In this document: one piece after another, positions 52,261 through 60,915 of the stretch | Layout: each line of letters begins with the position of its first letter | How positions within the stretch are numbered: the first letter of the stretch is position 1 | DNA from: an uncultured Paracoccaceae bacterium | Lineage (GTDB): Bacteria; Pseudomonadota; Alphaproteobacteria; Rhodobacterales; Rhodobacteraceae | Assembly (NCBI GenBank): GCA_937138255.1 | Contig: CAKZOU010000034.1 | Location: forward strand, 62,001-126,000 | Reading direction: 5' to 3' | Length of the DNA: 64,000 nucleotides | Program-made: the position numbers and the translations under genes | Notes under the pieces: model-generated | Database searches by the model: none | Seen by the model: only the letters and a program-made list of their open reading frames with translations | Told to the model about the DNA's origin: nothing

Positions 52261-53052
52261 ATGACGATCGCGCGACCCATCCTTGCAGCAACCCCGCGCC
52301 CCTCGGCGCGGAGGGCGATTTGGGCCCTTTTGTTGCGCGAGGTTGCTGCGACTTATGGGCGTTCGGCGGGTGGGTATCTTTGGGTTGTGGCTGAACCAGT
52401 GGGCGCGGTCGTCATCATGAGCGTGGTCTTGGGGCATATCCTTCGCGCACCGGGCCTTGGCCAAGATTTTCCCTATTTCTATGCAAGCGGTTATCTACCC
52501 TTTGCTGTCTTTGCCACGCTATCTGCGGGTCTGGCGCAGACTTTGCGAACATCTGCTCCGCTTCTCGGCTTGCCTGCGGTTACTCTCGCTGACGCTTTGA
52601 TAGCCCGATTTCTCTTGGGAATTGCGACGCAAGCCTGCATCGCGGCCATCGTCGTGACGCTTGTCGTCCTGCCTATGGAACATCGCCCCTTTCTTGATTG
52701 GAGCGCTCTTTGTGTCGGGGCGGCGATGCTGGCCTCGCTGGGCCTTTCTGTCGGGCTTGCGAATTGCTTTCTCTTCGCGGCCTTTCCCATTTGGGAGAGG
52801 ATCTGGGCCATCCTAAACAAGCCGATGTTTTTCGTATCCGGGGTGATGTTCGTGCCCGAGATGGTCCCGGCCCGGCTTCGGGATATTATGATGCTGAATC
52901 CCGTTGCCCACGGAATCGCGCTTGTGAGGAGGGGCTTCTTTGCCACCTACGAGGCGGGCCACGTCGTCATGGCCTATCCTTTTCTTTTTTCGCTCGCTGT
53001 TGGATTGCCGGGGGTGGCTTTCCTTTTGGCACGCCACAAGGATCTTCGCTGA
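52261..53052 (+). CDS. kpsM: Polysaccharide ABC exporter permease (KpsM/ABC-2 type)
   Basis: A 263-residue inner-membrane permease with about six TMs. It would form the channel with the KpsT-like ATPase encoded on the other strand. The N-terminal coupling-helix region RRAIWALLLREVAATYG and YLWVVAEPVGAVVIMSVVLG, plus the C-terminal MLNPVAHGIALVRRGFFATY, are characteristic of KpsM/Wzm. The next gene (RgpF-like) starts in its stop codon (TGATG). Confidence 0.92.
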   Translation: MTIARPILAATPRPSARRAIWALLLREVAATYGRSAGGYLWVVAEPVGAVVIMSVVLGHILRAPGLGQDFPYFYASGYLPFAVFATLSAGLAQTLRTSAPLLGLPAVTLADALIARFLLGIATQACIAAIVVTLVVLPMEHRPFLDWSALCVGAAMLASLGLSVGLANCFLFAAFPIWERIWAILNKPMFFVSGVMFVPEMVPARLRDIMMLNPVAHGIALVRRGFFATYEAGHVVMAYPFLFSLAVGLPGVAFLLARHKDLR

Positions 53053-54164
53053 TGATCGCCAGCGTTCGGCGAAGGCTCGCTGGCCTTTTGGGGTTCCTAT
53101 GGCCGGCGCCCGAGGCAAGCAGAGCCATTCGGGCGATACACGAAAGCGGGCAGTTCGACAGGGCATACTATCGAGCTTCAAATCCCCAGCTCCGGTGGAT
53201 CTTTCGGCTTGCGCCTATCCGTCACTATGTAACGATCGGCGAGGGGCGGGGCCTTTGCCCTGCGCCGTGGTTTTCCCCCGTTGCCTTTCGCAGGGGCCAT
53301 GCCGCAGGTTCGGGCTCTGCATTCCTCGACTATCTCCGCTACGGCAAGCCGCCGCCCGCAGCTCAAGCCGACGACAGGCCCGATTTGTCAGGCTGGATTA
53401 ACGCCCGCGCCTGCGCGCCGTATGCCGTCGTCCTGCATCTCTATTACCCCGAGCTTTGGCCCGAGATCAGGCGCGACCTGGACGCAGCGGGGATCGCCTT
53501 TGACCTGTTTGTGAGCCTTTCGGGCGCAGCTGCTGCGCCGATGGGTGTATCCGAGGATATTCAGGCGGCCTATCCTGACGCCCGGATCGCCAAAGTGCCA
53601 AACCGGGGGCGCGATATGCTTCCTTTCGTGCTTGCCGTGGGATCTGGGGCACTTGCGCCGTATCTGGCAATCGCCAAGATCCACGGCAAGATTTCTCCGC
53701 ATCTCCAAGACGGTGGACGGTGGCGAAGACAACTGATCAGCGGGCTTTTACCGCCCGACTGTGCCGAAAGGCTTGAGGCTTTCGTGGCACTCCCTCAAGC
53801 TCAGCTTTGGACTGCCGATGGCGCCCTGCTGCGAGGCAAAGCGGGATGGGGCGCCAATCGCCCGAGAGGCGGCGAAATCTATGATCGTGCGCTGCCTGAG
53901 ACACTGGCCTTCCCGGCAGGCGGAATGTTCTGGGCCAAACCTGCGGCCATCTCTCGCTTGGCGTCTCTTGGATTGGGGTTGTCTGATTTTGAAACAGAAG
54001 CAGGGTTTGTGGACGGAACAACCGCACATACCATCGAAAGGTTGATCGGTATTCTGGCGCTCGAGGGCGGCGGGAGTATCGTCGAAACAGGTGAGCTGAA
54101 GGTTCGAGCGTTGGAGGCACAGGTCTTGATGCCTCTGGCACGCCGGCGACAGGCACGCTGCTAA
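53052..54164 (+). CDS. RgpF-like (rhamnan synthesis protein F) glycosyltransferase
   Basis: A 370-residue protein. Residues about 36-100 contain two degenerate helical modules (FDRAYYRASNPQLRWIFRLA; HAAGSGSAFLDYLRYG) like those in the two larger GTs. From about 120 the RgpF domain follows: VVLHLYYPELWPEIRRDLDA, RIAKVPNRGRDMLPFVLAVG and YLAIAKIHGKISPHL. RgpF proteins act in rhamnose-glucan and O-antigen/capsule synthesis. FPAGGMFWAKPAAI is a conserved later block. It is translationally coupled to kpsM. Confidence 0.83.
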   Translation: MIASVRRRLAGLLGFLWPAPEASRAIRAIHESGQFDRAYYRASNPQLRWIFRLAPIRHYVTIGEGRGLCPAPWFSPVAFRRGHAAGSGSAFLDYLRYGKPPPAAQADDRPDLSGWINARACAPYAVVLHLYYPELWPEIRRDLDAAGIAFDLFVSLSGAAAAPMGVSEDIQAAYPDARIAKVPNRGRDMLPFVLAVGSGALAPYLAIAKIHGKISPHLQDGGRWRRQLISGLLPPDCAERLEAFVALPQAQLWTADGALLRGKAGWGANRPRGGEIYDRALPETLAFPAGGMFWAKPAAISRLASLGLGLSDFETEAGFVDGTTAHTIERLIGILALEGGGSIVETGELKVRALEAQVLMPLARRRQARC

Positions 54165-54217
54165 CCAGCTGATAAAGATATTCTGACAAGTTTGCGCCGA
54201 ACCGAAGTTTGGTGCAA

Positions 54218-56614
54218 ATGGCCTATCTCTCACATATCCAAAGCCTTTGGTCTTCAGCCCTGTCAAGCATCAGCCAGGTCGCGGATATCTATCTTCGCGA
54301 CGGCATTTTCGGCCCTGTCTTGGTGTTGAGAGATGCCACGACGCAGACAGAGACAACGCTCGCGCTTGCAGGAGGGCCGATTTCGACTTCGGCGGCGGCA
54401 ACTACGAATTTCTCGGGAACCGTAAATCTGGTTTTCGGCGGTGTCAGTCATTCCATAGACACCAGCCTCATTGGTGATCTTTCGGCTTCGGCGATGGCCG
54501 AACGTGGCTATCTCGACGGGTCGTCATTTGCGGGGCTTTCGGCGCGTTTTGTCTCTGTCGTGTTTGGGGGAGAGGAGCTGCTATATGCTGCGCGCTCTTA
54601 TGGGCAAGGTATCAGCACTTTCACCCTTGGCGGCGCGGTCAGTTTCCGCGCGGAGACAGCGGATACCGTGGGCACACATCTATCGGGAGTGACTGGTCTC
54701 GCCATTGCATCCGTTGGACCCGCCCAGTTTCTTGTGTCGGCAAGTGGGGCCGAAGACGGGCTTTCGGTCATGCGGATTGGCCCAGGGGGAGCGCTGGAAG
54801 AGACCCATAGCGTCTCGACTGCTGAAGGCGTCCCGATTGATGCGCCTTCCGGCCTATTGACACTTGAGATCGCGGGCGAGAGCTATGTGGTCGTTTCGGC
54901 ATCGGGGACGAGCTCGCTCTCGGTGTTCCGCCTCGACGGGAATGGCCGCCTTACCTTTACAGATCAGGTGTCGGACACGCTCAAGACCAGATTTCAAGGC
55001 GCAACGGCTATCGACGCGATCAACTTTCAAGGGCGTTCGCTGATTGCCGTTGGCGGAAATGACGGTGGTCTTAGCCTTCTTCAGCTTCTGCCCGGCGGGC
55101 AACTTCTGCATCTGGATACGATCATCGATCAAACTGGCAGCGCGCTTTCGGGTATCCGTGATCTGCAATTCGCCGAAACTTCGACCGGCCTACAGCTTTT
55201 CGCCCTGACCACAGGGGACAAGGGCCTTGGGCAATTTGCTGTCAACCTTCCGCCTGCTCATCAGGTCTTCGTGGACGAAAACGGCGCAGGATCGATGTCG
55301 GGAACGGCCGGTGAAGATATCTTTGTCTTGCGACCCGATCAGGAAACTGACGAAATTCTGGGCTTTGATCCGGGCGCCGACAAAATTGATCTTTCGATCT
55401 TTGATCTCGTGTCTTCGGCAGCCGACATCGGCATAACCCAGACAAGCGATGGTGCGCGATTGGTTGTCGGAGACGAGGTGCTTATCCTCCGATCCGCAAA
55501 TGGCGCGCCGCTGACATATGAGAGCCTGGCCGGCAGGTTTCTTTTCGATCTTGATCACACGTCAATGTCCGACCCGGGCTTTAGCGGCACGATCTATGGC
55601 ACGTCTTTCTCCGAGGCTCTGCATGGTTCCACAGGCAACGACCGGATCGAAAGCCGGGGAGGCGCGGATTGGATCACGCCAGGGGCCGGCAACGACATCA
55701 TCGATGGCGGCGCCGGGCGCGATATGGTGAGCTATTTTGATTTGTCGGGCCCTGTCAGAATCGATCTGGCCTTGGGCACGGCTTGGGGGCCAAACAAGAC
55801 AGACCAACTGATCAGCATCGAAGGAGCCACTGGTTCAATCTTTGCCGACTATATCGTCGGTGATGCAGGGGCCAACCGGCTCAGGGGGCTTGGAAATACC
55901 GACTGGTTCATTGGCTCAGGTGGCGGTGACAGCTTCGATGGCGGAAACGGCCGCGATATGGTGTCATATGCCTATGCGCCCGAAGGCGTGATCGTGGATC
56001 TTGCAAAGGGCAAGGGGCTTGGCGGGCAGGCGTTGGGCGACACCTATTTCGCGATCGAGCGGGTCACAGGTTCAAGCTTTGCCGACCTTCTCATTGGCGG
56101 ATCAGGCGCCGACGAGTTTCGCGGGCTCGGTGGCGATGACTGGTTTGTCGGTTCGGGAAGCGGGCGCGACCGGTTCGACGGCGGAGCCGGCAACGATACG
56201 GTCTCTTATGCGTTCAGCAAGACAGGTATCACCGCCTCGCTTCTGCTCGGTCGCGGCTCGGTTGGTGACGCGACTTCGGACCGCTATACCAGCATCGAGA
56301 ACCTGACCGGCACGAGCTTTGCCGACACGATCACCGGGGATCATGGCGCGAATGTCCTGCGTGGGCTGGGCGGCAAGGATCGCATCTTTGGCAATGGCGG
56401 CGACGACCGGATCACGGGCGGCGGCTCGGATGATATCATTGATGGCGGGGACGGGCAGGACTATGCCTACTATTCCGGCCTGCGGGATGACTACGAAATC
56501 GGCGGCGCGGACGACGTCACAACCGTCCTGCACCTAGACGGCGGCTTCGATGGATTTGATACCCTGACGAATATCGAATTCCTCGTTTTCGACGATCTTT
56601 GGATCGCGCTCTAG
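54218..56614 (+). CDS. RTX-type calcium-binding protein with N-terminal propeller-like domain
   Basis: A 798-residue probable type I-secreted protein, without N-terminal signal peptide. Residues about 90-360 contain repeated VSASGxxxxLSVxRxxxxGxL units (for example SGAEDGLSVMRIGPGGAL, SGTSSLSVFRLDGNGRL), which look like beta-propeller blades. Residues about 360-460 are a linker domain, and about 465-760 hold glycine/aspartate RTX nonapeptides (GNDIIDGGAGRDMVSY and similar). Calcium would fold these after secretion. Start codon uncertain (ATG 54218; GTG 54212, TTG 54209). The TAG shares CTAG with the convergent gene. Confidence 0.8.
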   Translation: MAYLSHIQSLWSSALSSISQVADIYLRDGIFGPVLVLRDATTQTETTLALAGGPISTSAAATTNFSGTVNLVFGGVSHSIDTSLIGDLSASAMAERGYLDGSSFAGLSARFVSVVFGGEELLYAARSYGQGISTFTLGGAVSFRAETADTVGTHLSGVTGLAIASVGPAQFLVSASGAEDGLSVMRIGPGGALEETHSVSTAEGVPIDAPSGLLTLEIAGESYVVVSASGTSSLSVFRLDGNGRLTFTDQVSDTLKTRFQGATAIDAINFQGRSLIAVGGNDGGLSLLQLLPGGQLLHLDTIIDQTGSALSGIRDLQFAETSTGLQLFALTTGDKGLGQFAVNLPPAHQVFVDENGAGSMSGTAGEDIFVLRPDQETDEILGFDPGADKIDLSIFDLVSSAADIGITQTSDGARLVVGDEVLILRSANGAPLTYESLAGRFLFDLDHTSMSDPGFSGTIYGTSFSEALHGSTGNDRIESRGGADWITPGAGNDIIDGGAGRDMVSYFDLSGPVRIDLALGTAWGPNKTDQLISIEGATGSIFADYIVGDAGANRLRGLGNTDWFIGSGGGDSFDGGNGRDMVSYAYAPEGVIVDLAKGKGLGGQALGDTYFAIERVTGSSFADLLIGGSGADEFRGLGGDDWFVGSGSGRDRFDGGAGNDTVSYAFSKTGITASLLLGRGSVGDATSDRYTSIENLTGTSFADTITGDHGANVLRGLGGKDRIFGNGGDDRITGGGSDDIIDGGDGQDYAYYSGLRDDYEIGGADDVTTVLHLDGGFDGFDTLTNIEFLVFDDLWIAL

Positions 56615-57966
56615 AACCAACGCCCGACCGCCATGAGGCGGGTCTCGAGTTGGGTGCTCGAGGTCGCAGCGGCGCGTTGTTTCCACGATGCCGCGCTTGT
56701 TGAGGTTGCCCCCACGCAAACCCAGCGATCGGCCGTCGAGACAGAGCCGCTCAGACTGATTTCGGCCGCCGATCCGGCGAAGGCCATAGGGAAGGTCCAG
56801 GTGCCAGCCGAGGAGGAGAATACCGAACCGTTCGCGGTCGAGCAGGCGGCGGTGCCGGCGTTGGCGGTTGTGCAGATCTGGGTTCCGTCAGCAAAGCGGA
56901 CATAGCTGCCGGTTGCGTTGCTTCCCCGCTCGATCACTGCGCCAGTTGGAACGCCGGCGGCTTGAGAAACGGTACCGAGGAGCGAACCTTGAGTGACAAT
57001 CTCGCGCCAGCTGTTCCATCCGGCCCCGTTCCGGGTTCTTGTGGCAAGCCGACCCGCGCCCTGAGAAATCGCGATCTGAGATTGAGCCTCGGTGTCGCTT
57101 TGGAACTGAACAAGGTGATCACCCGCAGCGAGCGAGATGGCGGGTAAATTGGCCGATCCCGCGAGAGTCGCCGCGTCGATCAGATAGACGCCGCTTGCAG
57201 GGATCGAGTCTATGTTGCCAGAGGCGATCGGCGCGGCAGCAGTGCCCCAACCGAACGCGCCTGTCGCGAGAATTTTGCCAGCGGTTGCATCCGCTGGGCC
57301 CGACTGAACCGCAGCCCCCGTGACAGGCAGCCCGAGCGCGAGGGTTCCGGTAGCCGGATCGGCGGTGAGCGCCGTCTGCCAGACCGCTCCGTCTGCGCTA
57401 ACCTTGACGGAGAAGCTGTTGTTCCCCGAAAGGCCGAATTCTGCGTGTCCGGTCCAGCCGGTTTGAAACAGGATCGAGGCCGTATCGCCTGCAAGCGCCT
57501 TATTGATCTTAAGTTGGTGGCCAGTGCCATCATGCGTGAACAGGCTCGCATCCGACGAAACGGCCAGTCGGTTCGTGGCATCGGATGTGGTTTGGATGCC
57601 GATCCCCGATAGATTTTGGGTGACAGTCCCTCCGCTCACCCATTGGCCTGCTTGGTAGACTTTGGATGCTTGGTCCACCGTGTCCCATGCGGCCCAGCCT
57701 TCCTGTGGCGTGATGAATTGCCAACCCGCTCCCGAGCGACGGGCGATCTTGCCCGCTTGGCCGGCCCAATCTCCGACAGGCGCCGTCCCGACGCCATAGC
57801 AGGAACCATCGGTCGGCGAGACGGGGGGCTGGTTCAGGCCGAAGCCGGAAATGACCAGCTGGGTCAAAGCATCCAGAAGCTGCAACGCCTCATTATGCGT
57901 GACGTGCTTTTGCGCCTGTGCGGGCATCAACAAGGGAAGGGAAAGTCGAGCGGTGCTCTCGGTCAT
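56611..57966 (-). CDS. DUF2793 protein with phage tail-fibre-like C-terminus
   Basis: A 451-residue protein. The N-terminal domain (LPLLMPAQAQKHVTHNEALQ to GWQFITPQEGWAAWD, about 1-95) is DUF2793. A beta-rich middle leads to a pyocin-knob-like segment (IDSIPASGVYLIDAATLAG to RTRNGAGWNSWREIV, about 245-325). The end, GSYVRFADGTQICTTANAG onward to LMAVGRWF, is typical of phage fibre tips. DUF2793 proteins are known in Rhodobacterales phage/gene-transfer-agent settings. No other phage gene is nearby. Confidence 0.8.
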   Translation of the reverse strand: MTESTARLSLPLLMPAQAQKHVTHNEALQLLDALTQLVISGFGLNQPPVSPTDGSCYGVGTAPVGDWAGQAGKIARRSGAGWQFITPQEGWAAWDTVDQASKVYQAGQWVSGGTVTQNLSGIGIQTTSDATNRLAVSSDASLFTHDGTGHQLKINKALAGDTASILFQTGWTGHAEFGLSGNNSFSVKVSADGAVWQTALTADPATGTLALGLPVTGAAVQSGPADATAGKILATGAFGWGTAAAPIASGNIDSIPASGVYLIDAATLAGSANLPAISLAAGDHLVQFQSDTEAQSQIAISQGAGRLATRTRNGAGWNSWREIVTQGSLLGTVSQAAGVPTGAVIERGSNATGSYVRFADGTQICTTANAGTAACSTANGSVFSSSAGTWTFPMAFAGSAAEISLSGSVSTADRWVCVGATSTSAASWKQRAAATSSTQLETRLMAVGRWF

Positions 57967-58047
57967 GACGGGTTCCGGATTCGGGGGAAGATGTCTTGAC
58001 CCTGATGGGATCCGGTAAACCGGCGCCTAGCGATGCGCCCGTGGCGT

Positions 58048-58917
58048 TTACTTTTCGGTAATGGGAAGAGCGGCGTGCCCCGGCCGGAGCATCGGGCGGC
58101 TGGGCCGCGGCGTGCGAAATTGATCAAGCACTTGCTGGTTTTCAGGCAAGAGCCTGTGCCGAGATGCCCGGAGCGCGTCGATCTGCTCCGAGGTCCAGCG
58201 ACGGTGATCTCCGTTCAGGATTGCCCGCAGGCGACGCAGCTTGCCTTGCCGGGTAACTGACGAACCCAGCACGTTCCGGCCATGCTGCCTGTAAAGTAGT
58301 GAAGGTGTCGGATCGAAAACGATGTTGCCACCGACGCCGAGGACAAGCTGATAGGCCCACCAGTCGTAAAACGCAGGGCTTCCGCCGTCCGCCCGCGCCT
58401 GTTGCAAAAGTTCAATTCCGGCGCGGTTCAAAACCATAGTATTGCCGCTTGCGATCGAGCGGGCCAGCGCACCGCGAAATCCCCGCCAAAGATCCGGCTG
58501 TGGTGAAAGAGCAATGGGGGATAGCCTGCGGTCACAGACGATACTACGCGAGGCGTAGAGCGCAGGTTCGCTCGGTGAGAGCTGGGCAAGCGCCCGAACC
58601 GCACGGACCAGTTTGTCGGGCAGCCAAACATCGTCATGATCGCAAAACGCAACAAATTCTTCCTGCGGCCCGACATTGGATAAAAGACCAAGGAAATTCG
58701 CGGCAAAGCCACGGCACGGCCCGGCTTGCAGCAAGGTTTGCTGCGGTTGTTTGTCTACAAAGGCCCGGACCATCGCCACGGTGCCATCGTCCTCGCCGTC
58801 AAGCGCGGCGTGAAGAGCCCAATCGCCATAGCGCTGGCCCGAAAGGCTGCCCAGCAGCTCACCCAAATGGCCCTGCGACCGGTGTAGTGCCAGCAGTATG
58901 GCGACCGTTCCCGACAT
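58048..58917 (-). CDS. Family 2 glycosyltransferase
   Basis: A 289-residue GT-A enzyme: VAILLALHRSQGHLGELLGS at the N-terminus, CDHDDVWLPDKLVRAVRAL (DxD-type metal site, about 92-110), and SIASGNTMVLNRAGIELL. PAFYDWWAYQLVL supplies the acceptor-side acidic motif. This resembles rhamnosyl- or galactosyl-transferases of capsule and O-antigen loci. GGGAGG precedes the ATG. It is likely the last polysaccharide gene, isolated by spacers on both sides. Confidence 0.85.
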   Translation of the reverse strand: MSGTVAILLALHRSQGHLGELLGSLSGQRYGDWALHAALDGEDDGTVAMVRAFVDKQPQQTLLQAGPCRGFAANFLGLLSNVGPQEEFVAFCDHDDVWLPDKLVRAVRALAQLSPSEPALYASRSIVCDRRLSPIALSPQPDLWRGFRGALARSIASGNTMVLNRAGIELLQQARADGGSPAFYDWWAYQLVLGVGGNIVFDPTPSLLYRQHGRNVLGSSVTRQGKLRRLRAILNGDHRRWTSEQIDALRASRHRLLPENQQVLDQFRTPRPSRPMLRPGHAALPITEK

Positions 58918-58966
58918 TTTGCCTCCCTTGTCTCGGGGGAGGTTGTCGAAACAAGGTTAACAAAAC

Positions 58967-58994
58967 AAAAAAGCCCCCGCATTTCTGCGGGGGC
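58967..58994 (-). terminator. Rho-independent terminator of the purine permease operon
   Basis: On the minus strand GCCCCCGCA pairs with TGCGGGGGC (58973-58981 with 58986-58994) over a 4-nt loop and is followed by TTTTTTG. It ends the operon running from puuE-uraD to the permease. Confidence 0.92.
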
Positions 58995-59017
58995 AGGGAG
59001 GAAACCTGAAAGGCTTC

Positions 59018-60376
59018 TTAGTCGCCCAGATCTTCGGGCAGGATCAGGTTCAGCACGACGGTGATGAACGCTGCCGGCAGAAGGCCCGAGGTCAAGAGGA
59101 TCTGCATGGTCTTGCCAAGGTGCTGAAGCGCACCGGGCTCGAGCTGCAGGCCGAAGCCGACCGAGAGAGCGGTCGCGAAGATGACCATGTTGCGGCGGTT
59201 CCACTTCACGTCCGACAGCATGTTGATGCCGCTAGCGGCAACCATGCCGAACATGACGATGACGCCACCACCCAGAACGTTGATCGGAACGGTGTTGATG
59301 ATCGCGCCGATCTTGGGGATGAAACCACAGATGATCAGGAAGATCGCGCCGATGGTCACGACGTGGCGGCTCATGACGCCGGTCATCGCAACGAGGCCAA
59401 CGTTCTGGCTGAACGAGGTGTTCGGCAGGCCGCCGAAGATGCCGGCAATTGCGGTGCCGAGGCCGTCGGCAAAGGTCGCGCCCGAGATTTCCTTGTCGGT
59501 CGCTTCACGGCCAGCGCCACCTTTGGTGATGCCCGAAGTGTCGCCCACGGTTTCGATGGCCGACACGATGGCCATGAAGCACATGCCGATGATGATCGCC
59601 CAGTTCAGCTCAAAGCCATACTTGAACGGCATCGGAGCGGCGAAAACGGCGGCTTTGCCGACGTTGCCAAAGCTCACTTGCCCCATCGCATAGGCGACGA
59701 TGTAGCCCGCGATGATGCCGATCAGAACAGCCGCCACAGCCGCAAAGCCGCGCATGAAGAACTTGACCGCCAGCGTCACGAAGATGACGACGAGGGCCGG
59801 GGTCCACATGGCAAGGCTGCCGTAGGCTTCGGTGCCGATCTTGGGCACACCGCCCGCGGCGTACTGGATGCCGACCTTGATGAGCGCAAGACCGATCATC
59901 AGAACGATCGTGCCGGTCACCAGCGGCGGCAGGGCATAGCGGATGCGCCCGACGATGAAGCCGAGGCAGAAGTGGAAGATGCCGCCAAGGAAGACGCCGG
60001 TCATGAGGCCAGCAAGGCCCGCGGTGCCAAGGCCCGCAACGGCCGGAATCATCACCGGCACGAAGGCAAAGGATGTGCCTTGCACGATCGGCAGGCGCGC
60101 GCCGACCATGCCGAAGCCGATGGTCTGGAAAAGCGTCGCGATGCCGGCGAACAGCATCGACATCTGGATCATGTAGGTCATGTCCGGAAAGCCGAGCGCG
60201 CCTTGATCCGAGCCAAAGCCGATACCGGCGGCGCCGGCAACGAGAATGGCCGGGGTGACGTTGGAGACGAACATGGCCAGCACGTGCTGGATGCCCAGCG
60301 GCACAGCCTTGGCCATGGGAGGGGTATAGTTTGGATCGCGGAGCTGTTCCGGCGTTCCGATTGAGGTATCTGTCAT
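59018..60376 (-). CDS. NCS2-family xanthine/uric acid permease
   Basis: A 452-residue nucleobase:cation symporter 2 with about 12-14 TMs. Hallmarks: LGIQHVLAMFVSNVTPAILV, VQGTSFAFVPVMIPA, SAIETVGDTSGITKGG (the ExxGD substrate helix, about 265-280) and NTSFSQNVGLVAMTGVMSRH. The ETVGD/QNVG pattern fits xanthine/uric acid carriers (XanQ, UacT, UapA). Its place at the end of the ureide operon argues for uric acid or xanthine uptake. GGAAATGGAAC lies upstream. Confidence 0.9.
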   Translation of the reverse strand: MTDTSIGTPEQLRDPNYTPPMAKAVPLGIQHVLAMFVSNVTPAILVAGAAGIGFGSDQGALGFPDMTYMIQMSMLFAGIATLFQTIGFGMVGARLPIVQGTSFAFVPVMIPAVAGLGTAGLAGLMTGVFLGGIFHFCLGFIVGRIRYALPPLVTGTIVLMIGLALIKVGIQYAAGGVPKIGTEAYGSLAMWTPALVVIFVTLAVKFFMRGFAAVAAVLIGIIAGYIVAYAMGQVSFGNVGKAAVFAAPMPFKYGFELNWAIIIGMCFMAIVSAIETVGDTSGITKGGAGREATDKEISGATFADGLGTAIAGIFGGLPNTSFSQNVGLVAMTGVMSRHVVTIGAIFLIICGFIPKIGAIINTVPINVLGGGVIVMFGMVAASGINMLSDVKWNRRNMVIFATALSVGFGLQLEPGALQHLGKTMQILLTSGLLPAAFITVVLNLILPEDLGD

Positions 60377-60429
60377 TGTTCCATTTCCCTGTTTGTGATG
60401 AGAGGTCCTGCTCTTCCGTCAGGTTGATA

Positions 60430-60915
60430 TTATTCCGCTGTTACCAGGATTGGTTCGAGCGGGAATTCTTCCAAGTTGGGCGTATCGCCAATTCTGTCTA
60501 CGACGGCGAAAAAGCCCGGAGTGGACAATGGGGTCAAAACCCCATGCCATGTATTCCGTAAAAGGTTGATCCCTTGGCCGGGGCTGGTGATGAAAGCCTG
60601 AATATTCGAGGGCTTTCCGCCATCGTCCTCGGCCACGATCACAAGAAATGGCTCGAGGGTCATTGGAATGAACGCCTGAGAGCCTTCCGGATGCCGCTCG
60701 ACAAGATCAAGCGTATAGGGAAGGTCGCGCTTTTCGGCGTTGAAGATCGAGATACCTGCCCGCCCATCTGGGCCGAAATCCATCCTGGCGCGGTCGTGAT
60801 GGCGGCCGCATAGCCCTTGGTTGATCATCTTGTCCGGCGAACCGGATGCATGAAGCACATCGCCGAAGGGGGCGAAGGCCTCGTCTGTCAGGGGCTGCGC
60901 GACGATCCGTTTCAC
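60430..60915 (-). CDS. allA: Ureidoglycolate lyase
   Basis: A 161-residue AllA that splits (S)-ureidoglycolate to glyoxylate and urea. Cupin-like signature HPEGSQAFIPM (about 75-85), FNAEKRDLPYTLDLVERH and INLLRNTWHGVLTPLS are typical. The ATG overlaps the stop of the upstream aminohydrolase gene (ATGA). It is the penultimate gene of the operon. Confidence 0.93.
   Translation of the reverse strand: MKRIVAQPLTDEAFAPFGDVLHASGSPDKMINQGLCGRHHDRARMDFGPDGRAGISIFNAEKRDLPYTLDLVERHPEGSQAFIPMTLEPFLVIVAEDDGGKPSNIQAFITSPGQGINLLRNTWHGVLTPLSTPGFFAVVDRIGDTPNLEEFPLEPILVTAE

Noticed and set aside
59120-60364. Long open frame on the plus strand (414 codons)
   Set aside because: Fully antisense to the NCS2 permease; His/Asp/Glu-rich translation with no motif, typical of a high-GC shadow frame.
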